Source: an uncultured Mailhella sp.
GTDB lineage: Bacteria; Desulfobacterota; Desulfovibrionia; Desulfovibrionales; Desulfovibrionaceae
DNA length: 16,351 bases
Reading direction: 5' to 3'
Assembly: GCA_910577155.1 (NCBI GenBank)
Contig: CAJTMS010000048.1
Span: 1 to 16,351, forward strand
Position 1 is the stretch's first letter; each line of letters starts with the position of its first letter. Under the pieces are notes generated by a model. That model did not search any database and had not been told where the DNA came from. It saw only the letters and a program-made list of their open reading frames with translations. The translations under genes were made by a program, and so were the position numbers. Shown piece by piece: positions 7,599 through 14,375 of this stretch.

Positions 7599-7629
7599 GT
7601 TATATGCGTTTTCTTTTAAATCTTGTCAA
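7599..7629 (-). promoter_or_regulatory. Candidate bioF promoter, possibly giving a leaderless mRNA
   Basis: On the minus strand a perfect TTGACA (7629-7624) is followed after 19 bases by TATAAC (7604-7599). Transcription would be expected to begin near 7592-7594, which is the bioF ATG itself. The spacer is longer than the optimal 17. No ribosome binding site is visible. Confidence 0.4.
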
Positions 7630-7667
7630 GAATAATCCCTGCAAGAGCTCATTGTGAAGATTTTTAC

Positions 7668-7701
7668 TTGCTTGCTTACATTTTTAATGATAAATTAATA
7701 T
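7668..7701 (+). promoter_or_regulatory. Possible promoter of the transporter gene
   Basis: TTGCTT (at 7668 or 7672) with TAAATT (7691-7696) or TAATAT (7696-7701) at 17-18 bases are weak sigma70-like matches in AT-rich DNA. A strong AAGGAG ribosome binding site at 7718-7723 lies 9 bases before the ATG at 7733. Confidence 0.25.
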
Positions 7702-7732
7702 GGCTTTATAACTATATAAGGAGTGTTTACTC

Positions 7733-9157
7733 ATGCCTAAAATGCGTTTTTTACTGCCATTATTGGCTATAATGCTTTTGCTGCCTTCTGTTGCTTTAGC
7801 ATCGGGACACCCTGCGTTTCCTAAAACGTTGGAACTTTATTGGGTGATTCCTTTTGTTTGTATTTTGCTCTCCATTGCTATTTGCCCATTGGCTGTGCCT
7901 CATTTTTGGCATCACCATTTTGGGAAAGTTGCAATATTCTGGGGACTTGCTTTCTTAGTTCCTGCAACCTTTGTCTTTGGTTTTGAGCTTGTCAGCTTTT
8001 ATGCTGTGGAAACCATTTTGCTTGAATACCTGCCCTTTATTATTCTTTTGCTTTCACTCTTTACGGCTGCCGGCGGTATTCGCCTGAAAGGCACATTGGT
8101 AGGTACTCCTGCTGTGAATACCGGGCTTTTGGCTTTCGGTACCATTATTGCGAGCTGGATTGGGACAACAGGCGCAGCCATGCTTCTTATCCGTCCTCTT
8201 ATCCGTGCCAATAAACACCGCAAATACCAAGTACACCAAATTGTATTCTTTATTTTCTTAGTAGCAAATATTGGAGGTTCTTTAACTCCTCTTGGTGACC
8301 CGCCGCTTTTCTTAGGATTTTTAAAAGGCGTCAGCTTCTTCTGGACTACTGTGCACCTTTTTGTAAAAACTGCTTTTATTTCCATTATTTTGTTAGTCAT
8401 TTATTTCTTGCTTGACACTGTTTTATATAAGAAAGAAGGTTCTCCGAGACCGGCAGCTTCTGAAAATGCCAATGCAGAAAAACTTGGCTTAGACGGGAAG
8501 ATTAACCTTTTATTTGTTGCCTGTATCGTAGGTCTTGTTCTTATGAGCGGTTCATGGAATCCCGGCGTCACATTCCACGTTTATGGTATTCCTGTTGAAT
8601 TGCAAAACGTGACCCGCGATATCTGCCTGCTTTTGGTTGTCTTTTTGTCCATGAAGTTTACTTCCAAACAATGCCGTGAGCTCAATGACTTTAACTGGGA
8701 ACCTATCGCAGAAGTGGCAAAACTCTTTATTGGTATTTTCCTGAGTATGATACCTGCTCTTGTAATTTTACGTGCCGGTACGGAAGGAAGCCTTGCAAGC
8801 CTTATCAGCATGGTTACTGATCCCGCAACCGGTGAACCGCTCAACTATATGTATTTCTGGATGACAGGTATCCTTTCTTCATTCTTGGATAACGCTCCGA
8901 CATATCTTGTATTCTTCAATACTGCCGGTGGTGATGCGCAGTACCTTATGCATCATGTGGGCACCCTTTCCGCTATTTCTGCCGGTGCGGTATTCATGGG
9001 TGCTGTAACCTATATTGGCAACGCTCCTAACTTTATGGTTCGTTCCATTGCTGAAAACAGCGGCATCAAGATGCCCAGCTTCTTTGGCTACATGGTTTGG
9101 TCAGTTGGTATTTTGTGGCCTGTCTTTATTCTTACCACCTTTATTTTCTTCCTCTAA
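7733..9157 (+). CDS. IT-superfamily transporter, NhaD/CitMHS_2-type sodium:proton antiporter
   Basis: This is a polytopic inner-membrane protein of 474 residues with a hydrophobic, signal-like N-terminus (residues 5-24) and roughly eleven membrane segments. Diagnostic motifs are LTPLGDPPLFLGF (about 184-196) and LDNAPTYLVFF in the C-terminal half. A second pseudo-repeat has YIGNAPNFMV. GDPP and DNAP loops are typical of the ion transporter superfamily group usually annotated as sodium:proton antiporters or putative citrate transporters. Substrate cannot be read directly: Na+/H+ exchange is the usual annotation, but carboxylate transport is possible. It stands alone, divergent from bioF, with its own ribosome binding site and a strong terminator 20 bases after its stop. 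No functional link to the neighbouring biotin or folate genes is evident. Confidence 0.8.
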   Translation: MPKMRFLLPLLAIMLLLPSVALASGHPAFPKTLELYWVIPFVCILLSIAICPLAVPHFWHHHFGKVAIFWGLAFLVPATFVFGFELVSFYAVETILLEYLPFIILLLSLFTAAGGIRLKGTLVGTPAVNTGLLAFGTIIASWIGTTGAAMLLIRPLIRANKHRKYQVHQIVFFIFLVANIGGSLTPLGDPPLFLGFLKGVSFFWTTVHLFVKTAFISIILLVIYFLLDTVLYKKEGSPRPAASENANAEKLGLDGKINLLFVACIVGLVLMSGSWNPGVTFHVYGIPVELQNVTRDICLLLVVFLSMKFTSKQCRELNDFNWEPIAEVAKLFIGIFLSMIPALVILRAGTEGSLASLISMVTDPATGEPLNYMYFWMTGILSSFLDNAPTYLVFFNTAGGDAQYLMHHVGTLSAISAGAVFMGAVTYIGNAPNFMVRSIAENSGIKMPSFFGYMVWSVGILWPVFILTTFIFFL

Positions 9158-9176
9158 AAGAGAAGAAATAGCATGT

Positions 9177-9206
9177 AAAAAAGCCGGCTTGCGCCGGCTT
9201 TTTTTG
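9177..9206. terminator. Strong bidirectional rho-independent terminator
   Basis: AAAAAAGCCGGC, loop TTGC, then GCCGGC and seven T form a perfect stem with A and T tracts on both sides, so it can work in both directions. It ends the transporter gene on the plus strand. It also lies about 95 bases beyond the folE2 stop on the minus strand, where it would end the operon that reaches back to 14223. Confidence 0.9.
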
Positions 9207-9299
9207 TGTCAATTCAATCTTGATACAAAAAGAGTATGAATTTTATGAGGAACTGCTCTGATACGTTGATTGAAATATCTTGTGTTCTTAAAAAAGAAT

Positions 9300-10106
9300 T
9301 TATTTTTTTTCAATAACTGCAAAGGCATTATGCCCGTGGATAGATTCATGGCTTTCCACAATAACTTTGTACCATTCGACATGTTCATGATTATCTAAGT
9401 TATAGGCAACATTGCGGACAACATCTTCTACAAAATAAGCATTTTCATAGGCTTGTTCCGTGACAAATTTTTCATCAGGACGTTTTAATACGGCATAGAT
9501 GGGGGCAGAGCCGGCTTTTTCTGCAATGTGGATAAATTCTTCTATCCAAGAAAATTTGGAAAGTTTAATCTGCATTTTGATATAGGTGCGTTGTCCATGG
9601 GCTCCGTAAGCGCTAATGGCTTTGGAGCAAGGGCAAACCGTGGTGACAGGCACTTCTATTTCAATAAGGAAAATGGGTTTTTCCCATGTTTTATCCCATT
9701 CTCCTGTAAAACGGCATTGATAGGACACAGGGGCTTTTGCCTCGCTGACGGGTGCGCTTTTTGTGATAAAATAAGGAAAATCAAAGCTGATAAACGCTTT
9801 TTGGGCGTTGAGCTTGCTGCGGACTTGTTCAAGCAAAGCCTTGAGGGACGCATAATCCAGTTTTTCTTCTGCATTTTCCCGCCATTCTTCCAATGCCTCA
9901 ATAAAGCGGCTCATGTGTGTGCCTTTGAAATCAGCAGGCAAATCAACACTCATATCCACTTTTGCAATGCTGTGCTGTTTTTCATGGGCAAGATCACGCA
10001 CGACAAGGGGAATATGAAAATCCTTTATTCCGACTCTGTCAATGGCGAGGGGATGTTTAGCCTTTGTACTTTGGACATCTTCTAAATGGGGACTGGAATT
10101 GTGCAT
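9300..10106 (-). CDS. folE2: GTP cyclohydrolase IB
   Basis: FolE2 converts GTP to 7,8-dihydroneopterin triphosphate, the first step toward folate and, in many bacteria, queuosine. The 268-residue protein has the family signatures DVQ (10-12), DRVGIKDFHIPL (23-34), KGTHMSRFIEAL (61-72), and VCPCSKAISAYGAHGQR (157-173). The predicted metal ligands Cys158 and His170 lie in that last stretch. DEKFVTEQAYEN with Glu217, FVEDVVR and ESIHGHNAFA close the protein. Type IB enzymes, unlike FolE, do not depend on zinc and can use other metals, notable beside the metal regulator NikR. It starts 18 bases after the nikR stop with a weak ribosome binding site and is the last gene of the minus-strand run, which ends at the 9177-9206 terminator. 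Confidence 0.93.
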   Translation of the reverse strand: MHNSSPHLEDVQSTKAKHPLAIDRVGIKDFHIPLVVRDLAHEKQHSIAKVDMSVDLPADFKGTHMSRFIEALEEWRENAEEKLDYASLKALLEQVRSKLNAQKAFISFDFPYFITKSAPVSEAKAPVSYQCRFTGEWDKTWEKPIFLIEIEVPVTTVCPCSKAISAYGAHGQRTYIKMQIKLSKFSWIEEFIHIAEKAGSAPIYAVLKRPDEKFVTEQAYENAYFVEDVVRNVAYNLDNHEHVEWYKVIVESHESIHGHNAFAVIEKK

Positions 10107-10124
10107 AATAAATCTTATTTGTGA

Positions 10125-10598
10125 TTAATGGTGGTTATGTGTATGCGTGTGCTCGCCCTCGTTTGTATGGCCATGACAGGAAGCAGCAAGGGTATCAATA
10201 CTGGTAATGGCAAGATGAGCCTGTAAAATTCCGCGTGCGCTGGCTAATTTGTCCGCCAGCTCTTGTACGACAGCGTTTTTTCCTTTTAAAATCATCACCT
10301 CAAGGCAGTGGTGCAAGTCTAAATGCACATGTAAATTTGTCATCACAATTTCATGCACTTCATGCTGCATAGCGGTGAGTTTTTTTGATAAGTCACTGTT
10401 ATGATGATCATAAATAATACTTAATACGCCGCTTACTTTTGCATCAGGGTTGCTGTTGGATTCTTCCTGAAGGGCGTTGCGCATGCATTGGCGAAGAGCG
10501 TCGGAACGGTTGGCAAACCCTTTTTTCTTACTCCATGCGTCAAATGCTTCCACAAGAGGGGATTCTATGGAAACACCAAAACGGGTAATATCACTCAT
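10125..10598 (-). CDS. nikR: Nickel-responsive regulator, NikR family
   Basis: NikR is a tetrameric ribbon-helix-helix repressor that senses Ni(II), classically controlling nickel uptake. The N-terminal 45 residues form the DNA-binding part (TRFGVSIES, then NRSDALRQCMR). The C-terminal ACT-like part contains VLSIIYDHH, His79 in MQHEVHE, and LHVHLDLHHCLEVMILKG with His90, His92 and Cys98. Relative to E. coli NikR (His76, His87, His89, Cys95) all four nickel ligands are kept with a constant offset of 3. The last 18 residues are histidine-rich (HGH, then EHTHTHNHH), an extension that could bind extra metal. At 157 residues it is longer than the classic protein because of this tail. No nickel transporter or hydrogenase gene is in the window. 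An AGGTGA ribosome binding site overlaps the ribF stop. Confidence 0.92.
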   Translation of the reverse strand: MSDITRFGVSIESPLVEAFDAWSKKKGFANRSDALRQCMRNALQEESNSNPDAKVSGVLSIIYDHHNSDLSKKLTAMQHEVHEIVMTNLHVHLDLHHCLEVMILKGKNAVVQELADKLASARGILQAHLAITSIDTLAASCHGHTNEGEHTHTHNHH

Positions 10599-10606
10599 TA
10601 TGTCAC

Positions 10607-11590
10607 CTATTTTCCGGTTAAAAGTTTTTGCGCATAGTACTTATCTTCTGTAAGCTGCTCTTTTAATTCATTTATTGAATTAAATTTTCTTTCTTCCCTG
10701 AGCAAATGGTAAAAAGAAATCTCAATGTCTTTCTCATAAATATCAGCGTCAAAATCAAAAATACACGTTTCAATACTTCGGGCATTATTGTTAAAGGTTG
10801 GGTTATATCCAATATTCGTCATGCCATGAAAAACTTGGGCTTGCTTGTTTTTCACAAAACGAGAATCAAAGATTTTTACTTTTGTGGCGTAAACCCCGTT
10901 TTTGGGAACAATAAGGGTTTTTTCCAAAAGGTTTGCCGTTGGAAAGCCAAGGAGTTTCCCTCCTCGGTTGAAGCCATGCTGCACAGTCCCGGAAAGGGTA
11001 TAGGCATAACCCAGCATGGAATTTGCCTTTTGGATATTGCCGGCTAAAAGGTTTTCCCGTATTTGGGTGGAACTTATGACTTCCCCGGTATCAAGGCGGA
11101 CCGGTTCATGGGCATAGACAGCAAAACCCAATTTTTTCCCATGTTCAATGAGTTTTTCTCTCTCTGCTCTGTCGTGTCCGATTTTGAAGTCATGTCCGAT
11201 AAAGAGCATGGCGATATTGTATTTTTTTACGAGAAACTCACAAAATTCTTCGCTGGATTTTTGGGAAAATTCCTTTGTAAAAGGCAGTTCCTCAACCCTG
11301 TGCAGGGGAAAATTTTTGAGTGTTTGCAAGCGTTTTTCATGGGGCATAAGCGGAATGTAAAATTTATTGCCTAAAACACTTGCAGGGTGAGGATTAAAGG
11401 TCAAAAGACCGGAAGCAGGATTTGTTTGCAAATCCAAATGGTAATGTTTGCGAAGAGCGGGATTATCCTCAAAAAATTCTTCTCTGTAGGACGAGGAAGA
11501 AGCAAATTTTATTAAATGATTAATAATATGGCTGTGCCCGACATGGACGCCGTCAAAATTGCCAATGGTGAGGATACTGCAAGGTTTCAT
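10607..11590 (-). CDS. ribF: Bifunctional riboflavin kinase / FAD synthetase
   Basis: RibF phosphorylates riboflavin to FMN and adenylates FMN to FAD. The 327-residue protein has the nucleotidyl transferase motif GNFDGVHVGH at 10-19, FNPHP at 65-69, IGHDFKIG at 131-138 and ISSTQIR at 172-178. The kinase module follows, with the GKLLGFPTANL signature (211-221), NGVYATKV (231-238) and IGYNPTF. Between the GHxxI helix and the FNPHP strand there is an insert of roughly 25-30 residues (about 31-60), compared with the short linker I would expect. It starts with a serine run and looks hydrophilic. No Shine-Dalgarno sequence precedes the ATG; it follows the dsbA-like stop by 12 bases, so translation may be coupled. 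No FMN riboswitch is seen. Confidence 0.93.
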   Translation of the reverse strand: MKPCSILTIGNFDGVHVGHSHIINHLIKFASSSSYREEFFEDNPALRKHYHLDLQTNPASGLLTFNPHPASVLGNKFYIPLMPHEKRLQTLKNFPLHRVEELPFTKEFSQKSSEEFCEFLVKKYNIAMLFIGHDFKIGHDRAEREKLIEHGKKLGFAVYAHEPVRLDTGEVISSTQIRENLLAGNIQKANSMLGYAYTLSGTVQHGFNRGGKLLGFPTANLLEKTLIVPKNGVYATKVKIFDSRFVKNKQAQVFHGMTNIGYNPTFNNNARSIETCIFDFDADIYEKDIEISFYHLLREERKFNSINELKEQLTEDKYYAQKLLTGK

Positions 11591-11602
11591 AGGATTGTTA
11601 AA

Positions 11603-12379
11603 TTATTTTTTCAGGGAAAATTTTAATGCACTTTCTAAAGTGGTTAAATTTTGTGTACCAATGAGGACAAGATTATTGATAAATAAATAGGGTGTGCCGG
11701 AAACATGGTATTTTTCCGCTTCTTTCATATCTTCATTGATAAGTGCGTCCAGTTCAGCCTGTTTTTTCTCCGCTTCAGCGGCAAATTGTTCAGGGTTTAA
11801 GCCTTGTTGGCGGACAATTTCTTTCAAAACTTCCAAAGGGTTAGCGGCATAGGCTTGCTGATGGACAAAAACTGTATCATGCAATTGCCATGCTTTTTTC
11901 ATATCTTTTTGTCCCATTAAATAAAACCAGCGGAGGGCGGCTTTGCCTTGATCCGATTTTGGAAAGGCTTTGAAAACCAGCTTAACATCTTTGTGCTCTT
12001 TGATAAATGTTTCCACAACGCCTGCTGTTTTTTGGCAGTAGGTACAGAGAAAGTCAGAGAAAATATATAAGGTGTTCGGCGCACTGCTGTCCCCCAGATA
12101 CGGACGCTTGGCGTCAGCAAAGGTTTTGGGTTCTTTGCTGTCTTTTTTCCACTGTGATTCCAAATCTCTGGTACGGGAAGTTTCTGAAGCGGTTGTAATG
12201 GTTTTGATAAACTCACTGTCGTTTTCTTTCAGCACGTTAAAAAGAATGTCCGGATTTTCTTTCAATACTTCCATGAGCATGCTTTTAAATGCTTCTTTTT
12301 CGGATACGGCAGAAACAGCATGGGCATGACAGGGCATAAGAAAAAGGGTCAAAAGAAATATAAGAAAAGATTTTTTCAT
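11603..12379 (-). CDS. Exported DsbA-family thiol oxidoreductase
   Basis: This is a periplasmic thioredoxin-fold protein. From the ATG at 12379 it has 258 residues, with a signal peptide in the first 21 (MKKSFLIFLLTLFLMPCHAHA). A helical N-terminal segment (about 27-75) follows, then the oxidoreductase domain from about residue 95. The active site is Cys112-Thr-Tyr-Cys115 after YIFSDFL, and the cis-proline is Pro230 in SGTPY. An all-helical DsbA insertion lies between them. The helical segment before the catalytic fold recalls the oligomerisation stalk of ScsC/Com1-type proteins, so isomerase or reductase activity is as likely as oxidase activity. No DsbB or DsbD partner is in the window. An in-frame GTG at 12391 overlaps the previous stop and would add four residues; neither start has a strong ribosome binding site. 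Confidence 0.85.
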   Translation of the reverse strand: MKKSFLIFLLTLFLMPCHAHAVSAVSEKEAFKSMLMEVLKENPDILFNVLKENDSEFIKTITTASETSRTRDLESQWKKDSKEPKTFADAKRPYLGDSSAPNTLYIFSDFLCTYCQKTAGVVETFIKEHKDVKLVFKAFPKSDQGKAALRWFYLMGQKDMKKAWQLHDTVFVHQQAYAANPLEVLKEIVRQQGLNPEQFAAEAEKKQAELDALINEDMKEAEKYHVSGTPYLFINNLVLIGTQNLTTLESALKFSLKK

Positions 12380-12390
12380 AGAAAGGCTCA

Positions 12391-14223
12391 CTATTCTTCA
12401 ATATTTTCTGCTTGTTCGGCAGCTTCCAGTTCTGCTTCACGCTTGAGGATTTCTTCCAGTTGGATATCAGCAGATAAAACCCCAGTGATATCATCGGTGC
12501 TGTTGGTTACAGCCATGGCAACGGTGATAATCAGTTTGCCCGTGTATTGGGATTGGTATAAATCGCTGATATGCAATTTTCCTGTGCTGACAGGGGCTTT
12601 GAACCATTCACGGTCAGAGTAGTCATAGCCTTTTTTCGGCAAATTACCGTATTTTTCATTATATGTCGGGTCTGTGATAACAGCTTCCAGCAATTCTCCC
12701 TTTGTATTATTGAGCGTCAGGAATTGGATAAAGGGATATTGTTCCACAAAGAGCTTCATAGCGTGTATGGTTTCAGCATTGCCGCTTTCAGCAACACAAA
12801 CACCGGCAAGTTTTGTAACAATATGGGCAGCAAGTCTGCCGGCAAGACGCTTGATTTTTTGCAGTTCTGTAACAAAGAGTTCAGGGAAATAGCGTTTGGC
12901 AAGTACAAGCATTTCCTGTGTGGAAAAAGAGGTATTGCGTCCTTCTTCATAGGCTTTCATAATTTCCGTATAGATTTTGCCAATATTTGGATGCTGCTTG
13001 TTGATTTTACTGTCACCCTCAAGTTTGAAATGGTGATTAATCCAGTAGGCAACCCCGGCCCGTCCCGCTTTGTCCGTAATGATAATAGGAACAGGTCTGC
13101 CTAAAATGGTTTTTGTATCAAAAATATTATAAATTTCTTCGTTTTTAGCCAAGCCGTCAATATGAACACCCGCAGAAGTAGCATTGAATTCTGCTCCGAC
13201 AAAGGGATAGTTTGGCGGGATTTTATATTCAAGTTCGTTTTCAAAAAATTCGGCAATTTCAGAAATAACCGTTGTATCTGCTGCTTCGTCTTTGCCGGTT
13301 AACGAAATATATTCAATGACAAGGGCTTCAATGGGGGTATTGCCTGTTCTTTCGCCAAAACCGAGCAGAGCGCCGTTGACAGCACCGCAGCCATAGAGCC
13401 ATGCTGTAACGCCGTTGACAAGAACTTTATGGAAATCATTATGTCCATGCCACTCGAGCCATTCACCGGGAACGCCTGCTTCATCCGTAAAGGCACGGAC
13501 AATGCGCTGTACTGAACGAGGAAGAGCAGCCCCGCTGTAGGGAACGCCAAAGCCCATAGTATCACATAAGCGGATTTTGACAGGCATGGAGGCTTGTTTG
13601 GATAATTCCATAAGCTTGCTTGCAAAAGGCAGGCAAAAGCCGTAAATATCCGCACGGGTAATGTCTTCAAAGTGACAGCGGGGAACAATGCCCCATGCAA
13701 GGGCTTGTTCTACCAGTTTGAGATAATCATTCATGGCAGTTTGGCGGTTTTTGCCAAGTTTCAAATAGAGATGATAATCGGAAACGCTGGTCAGCATGCC
13801 CACTTCATCAAATTCCATATCACGGGCTATTTTCAAATCTTCAATATTGGCACGGATCCAGCCTGTAATGCGGGGGAAGCGATAGCCCCTTGCTCTGCAG
13901 GTTTCAATAGCTTTTCTGTCTTTTGGGGAATACATAAAAAATTCAGAGGCTTGAATAAGTCCGCTTTTTCCGCCTAATTTGTGCAAAAGATCATACATGC
14001 GGGCAATTTGCTTGACCGTATAGGGGGGGCGAGCCTGCTGTCCGTCACGAAAGGTGGTATCAGTAATAAAAAAAGGATTGGCAGGACGCGGGGGAATAAT
14101 GACGTCATCAAATTCTATACGCCCTATTTTAGAATAGGGGAATACTTCGCGGTAAAGCTGCGGTTGTTCCCTTTCTTCCAGAAGAAGAGGACGGGAAGCA
14201 CTTTTTTTATAAATTATGGACAT
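12391..14223 (-). CDS. Re-citrate synthase-like enzyme fused to a C-terminal Cache-like domain
   Basis: Residues about 50-320 form an HMGL-like TIM barrel with ITDTTFRDGQQARPPY (Arg59, Asp60), ITGWIRA, RCHFEDITRAD, RLCDTMGFG, and WHGHNDFHK with metal ligands His259 and His261, then GFGERTGNTP. Residues 341-377 (GAEFNATSAGVHIDG onward) are the usual substrate-side subdomain. This pattern resembles the anaerobic Re-citrate synthases (oxaloacetate + acetyl-CoA to citrate) more than isopropylmalate synthase, and no LeuA dimer domain is present. Instead residues about 460-595 look like a single Cache/PDC sensor fold: a long helix, YPFIQFLTLNNTKGE, YSDREWFKAP, ISDLYQSQYTGKLIITVAM and GVLSADIQL. No signal peptide or membrane segment is seen, so this Cache-like part is probably cytoplasmic. 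AAGGAA lies about 5 bases before the ATG. It heads a run with four downstream genes. Isopropylmalate or homocitrate synthase activity remains possible. Confidence 0.8.
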   Translation of the reverse strand: MSIIYKKSASRPLLLEEREQPQLYREVFPYSKIGRIEFDDVIIPPRPANPFFITDTTFRDGQQARPPYTVKQIARMYDLLHKLGGKSGLIQASEFFMYSPKDRKAIETCRARGYRFPRITGWIRANIEDLKIARDMEFDEVGMLTSVSDYHLYLKLGKNRQTAMNDYLKLVEQALAWGIVPRCHFEDITRADIYGFCLPFASKLMELSKQASMPVKIRLCDTMGFGVPYSGAALPRSVQRIVRAFTDEAGVPGEWLEWHGHNDFHKVLVNGVTAWLYGCGAVNGALLGFGERTGNTPIEALVIEYISLTGKDEAADTTVISEIAEFFENELEYKIPPNYPFVGAEFNATSAGVHIDGLAKNEEIYNIFDTKTILGRPVPIIITDKAGRAGVAYWINHHFKLEGDSKINKQHPNIGKIYTEIMKAYEEGRNTSFSTQEMLVLAKRYFPELFVTELQKIKRLAGRLAAHIVTKLAGVCVAESGNAETIHAMKLFVEQYPFIQFLTLNNTKGELLEAVITDPTYNEKYGNLPKKGYDYSDREWFKAPVSTGKLHISDLYQSQYTGKLIITVAMAVTNSTDDITGVLSADIQLEEILKREAELEAAEQAENIEE

Positions 14224-14258
14224 AGATTTTCCTTATATGCAGTATATGTGTTCGTGGT

Positions 14259-14288
14259 ATACTAAACCTTTTTATGTGGAGAAGTCAA
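14259..14288 (-). promoter_or_regulatory. Candidate promoter of the citrate synthase-like operon
   Basis: On the minus strand TTGACT (14288-14283) is followed after 18 bases by TAGTAT (14264-14259). Transcription would start about 30 bases before the ATG at 14223, which has AAGGAA at 14234-14229. This is the best sigma70-like match upstream of the five-gene run. Confidence 0.45.
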
Positions 14289-14316
14289 AGGCTTATATGA
14301 AAAAAAAATTTAATGG

Positions 14317-14344
14317 TTGACTTTGTCCGATTTTGGGGTAAATC
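14317..14344 (+). promoter_or_regulatory. Possible promoter of the CGGC-domain gene
   Basis: TTGACT (14317-14322) and TAAATC (14339-14344) are separated by 16 bases. The -10 match is poor. It would start transcription about 25 bases before the ATG at 14376 and lies back to back with the divergent promoter at 14259-14288. Confidence 0.25.
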
Positions 14345-14375
14345 TGACATTAAATTTGAGAAGGCAGGATTTGTT

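Noticed and set aside
7595..7732. BirA (biotin repressor) operator between bioF and the transporter gene
   Set aside because: I looked for TTGTTAACC-type half sites with a 14-16 base spacer. Only loose fragments such as ATAACAA occur, without a convincing partner.
9528..10085. 185-residue plus-strand frame opposite folE2
   Set aside because: It is a shadow of the well-supported folE2 gene, with no recognisable family features.
11584..11610. FMN riboswitch upstream of ribF
   Set aside because: Only 12 bases separate ribF from the preceding gene, so there is no room for one.
12310..12379. Lipoprotein signal in the DsbA-like protein (LMPC)
   Set aside because: Proline before the cysteine does not fit a lipobox. 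An ordinary signal peptidase site after AHA is more likely.
12571..13104. 177-residue plus-strand frame opposite the citrate synthase-like gene
   Set aside because: It is antisense to a gene with conserved motifs on the other strand, with no start signal.
12391..14223. Annotation of the 610-residue protein as 2-isopropylmalate synthase (LeuA)
   Set aside because: The catalytic motifs resemble Re-citrate synthase, and the C-terminus is Cache-like rather than the LeuA allosteric dimer domain.
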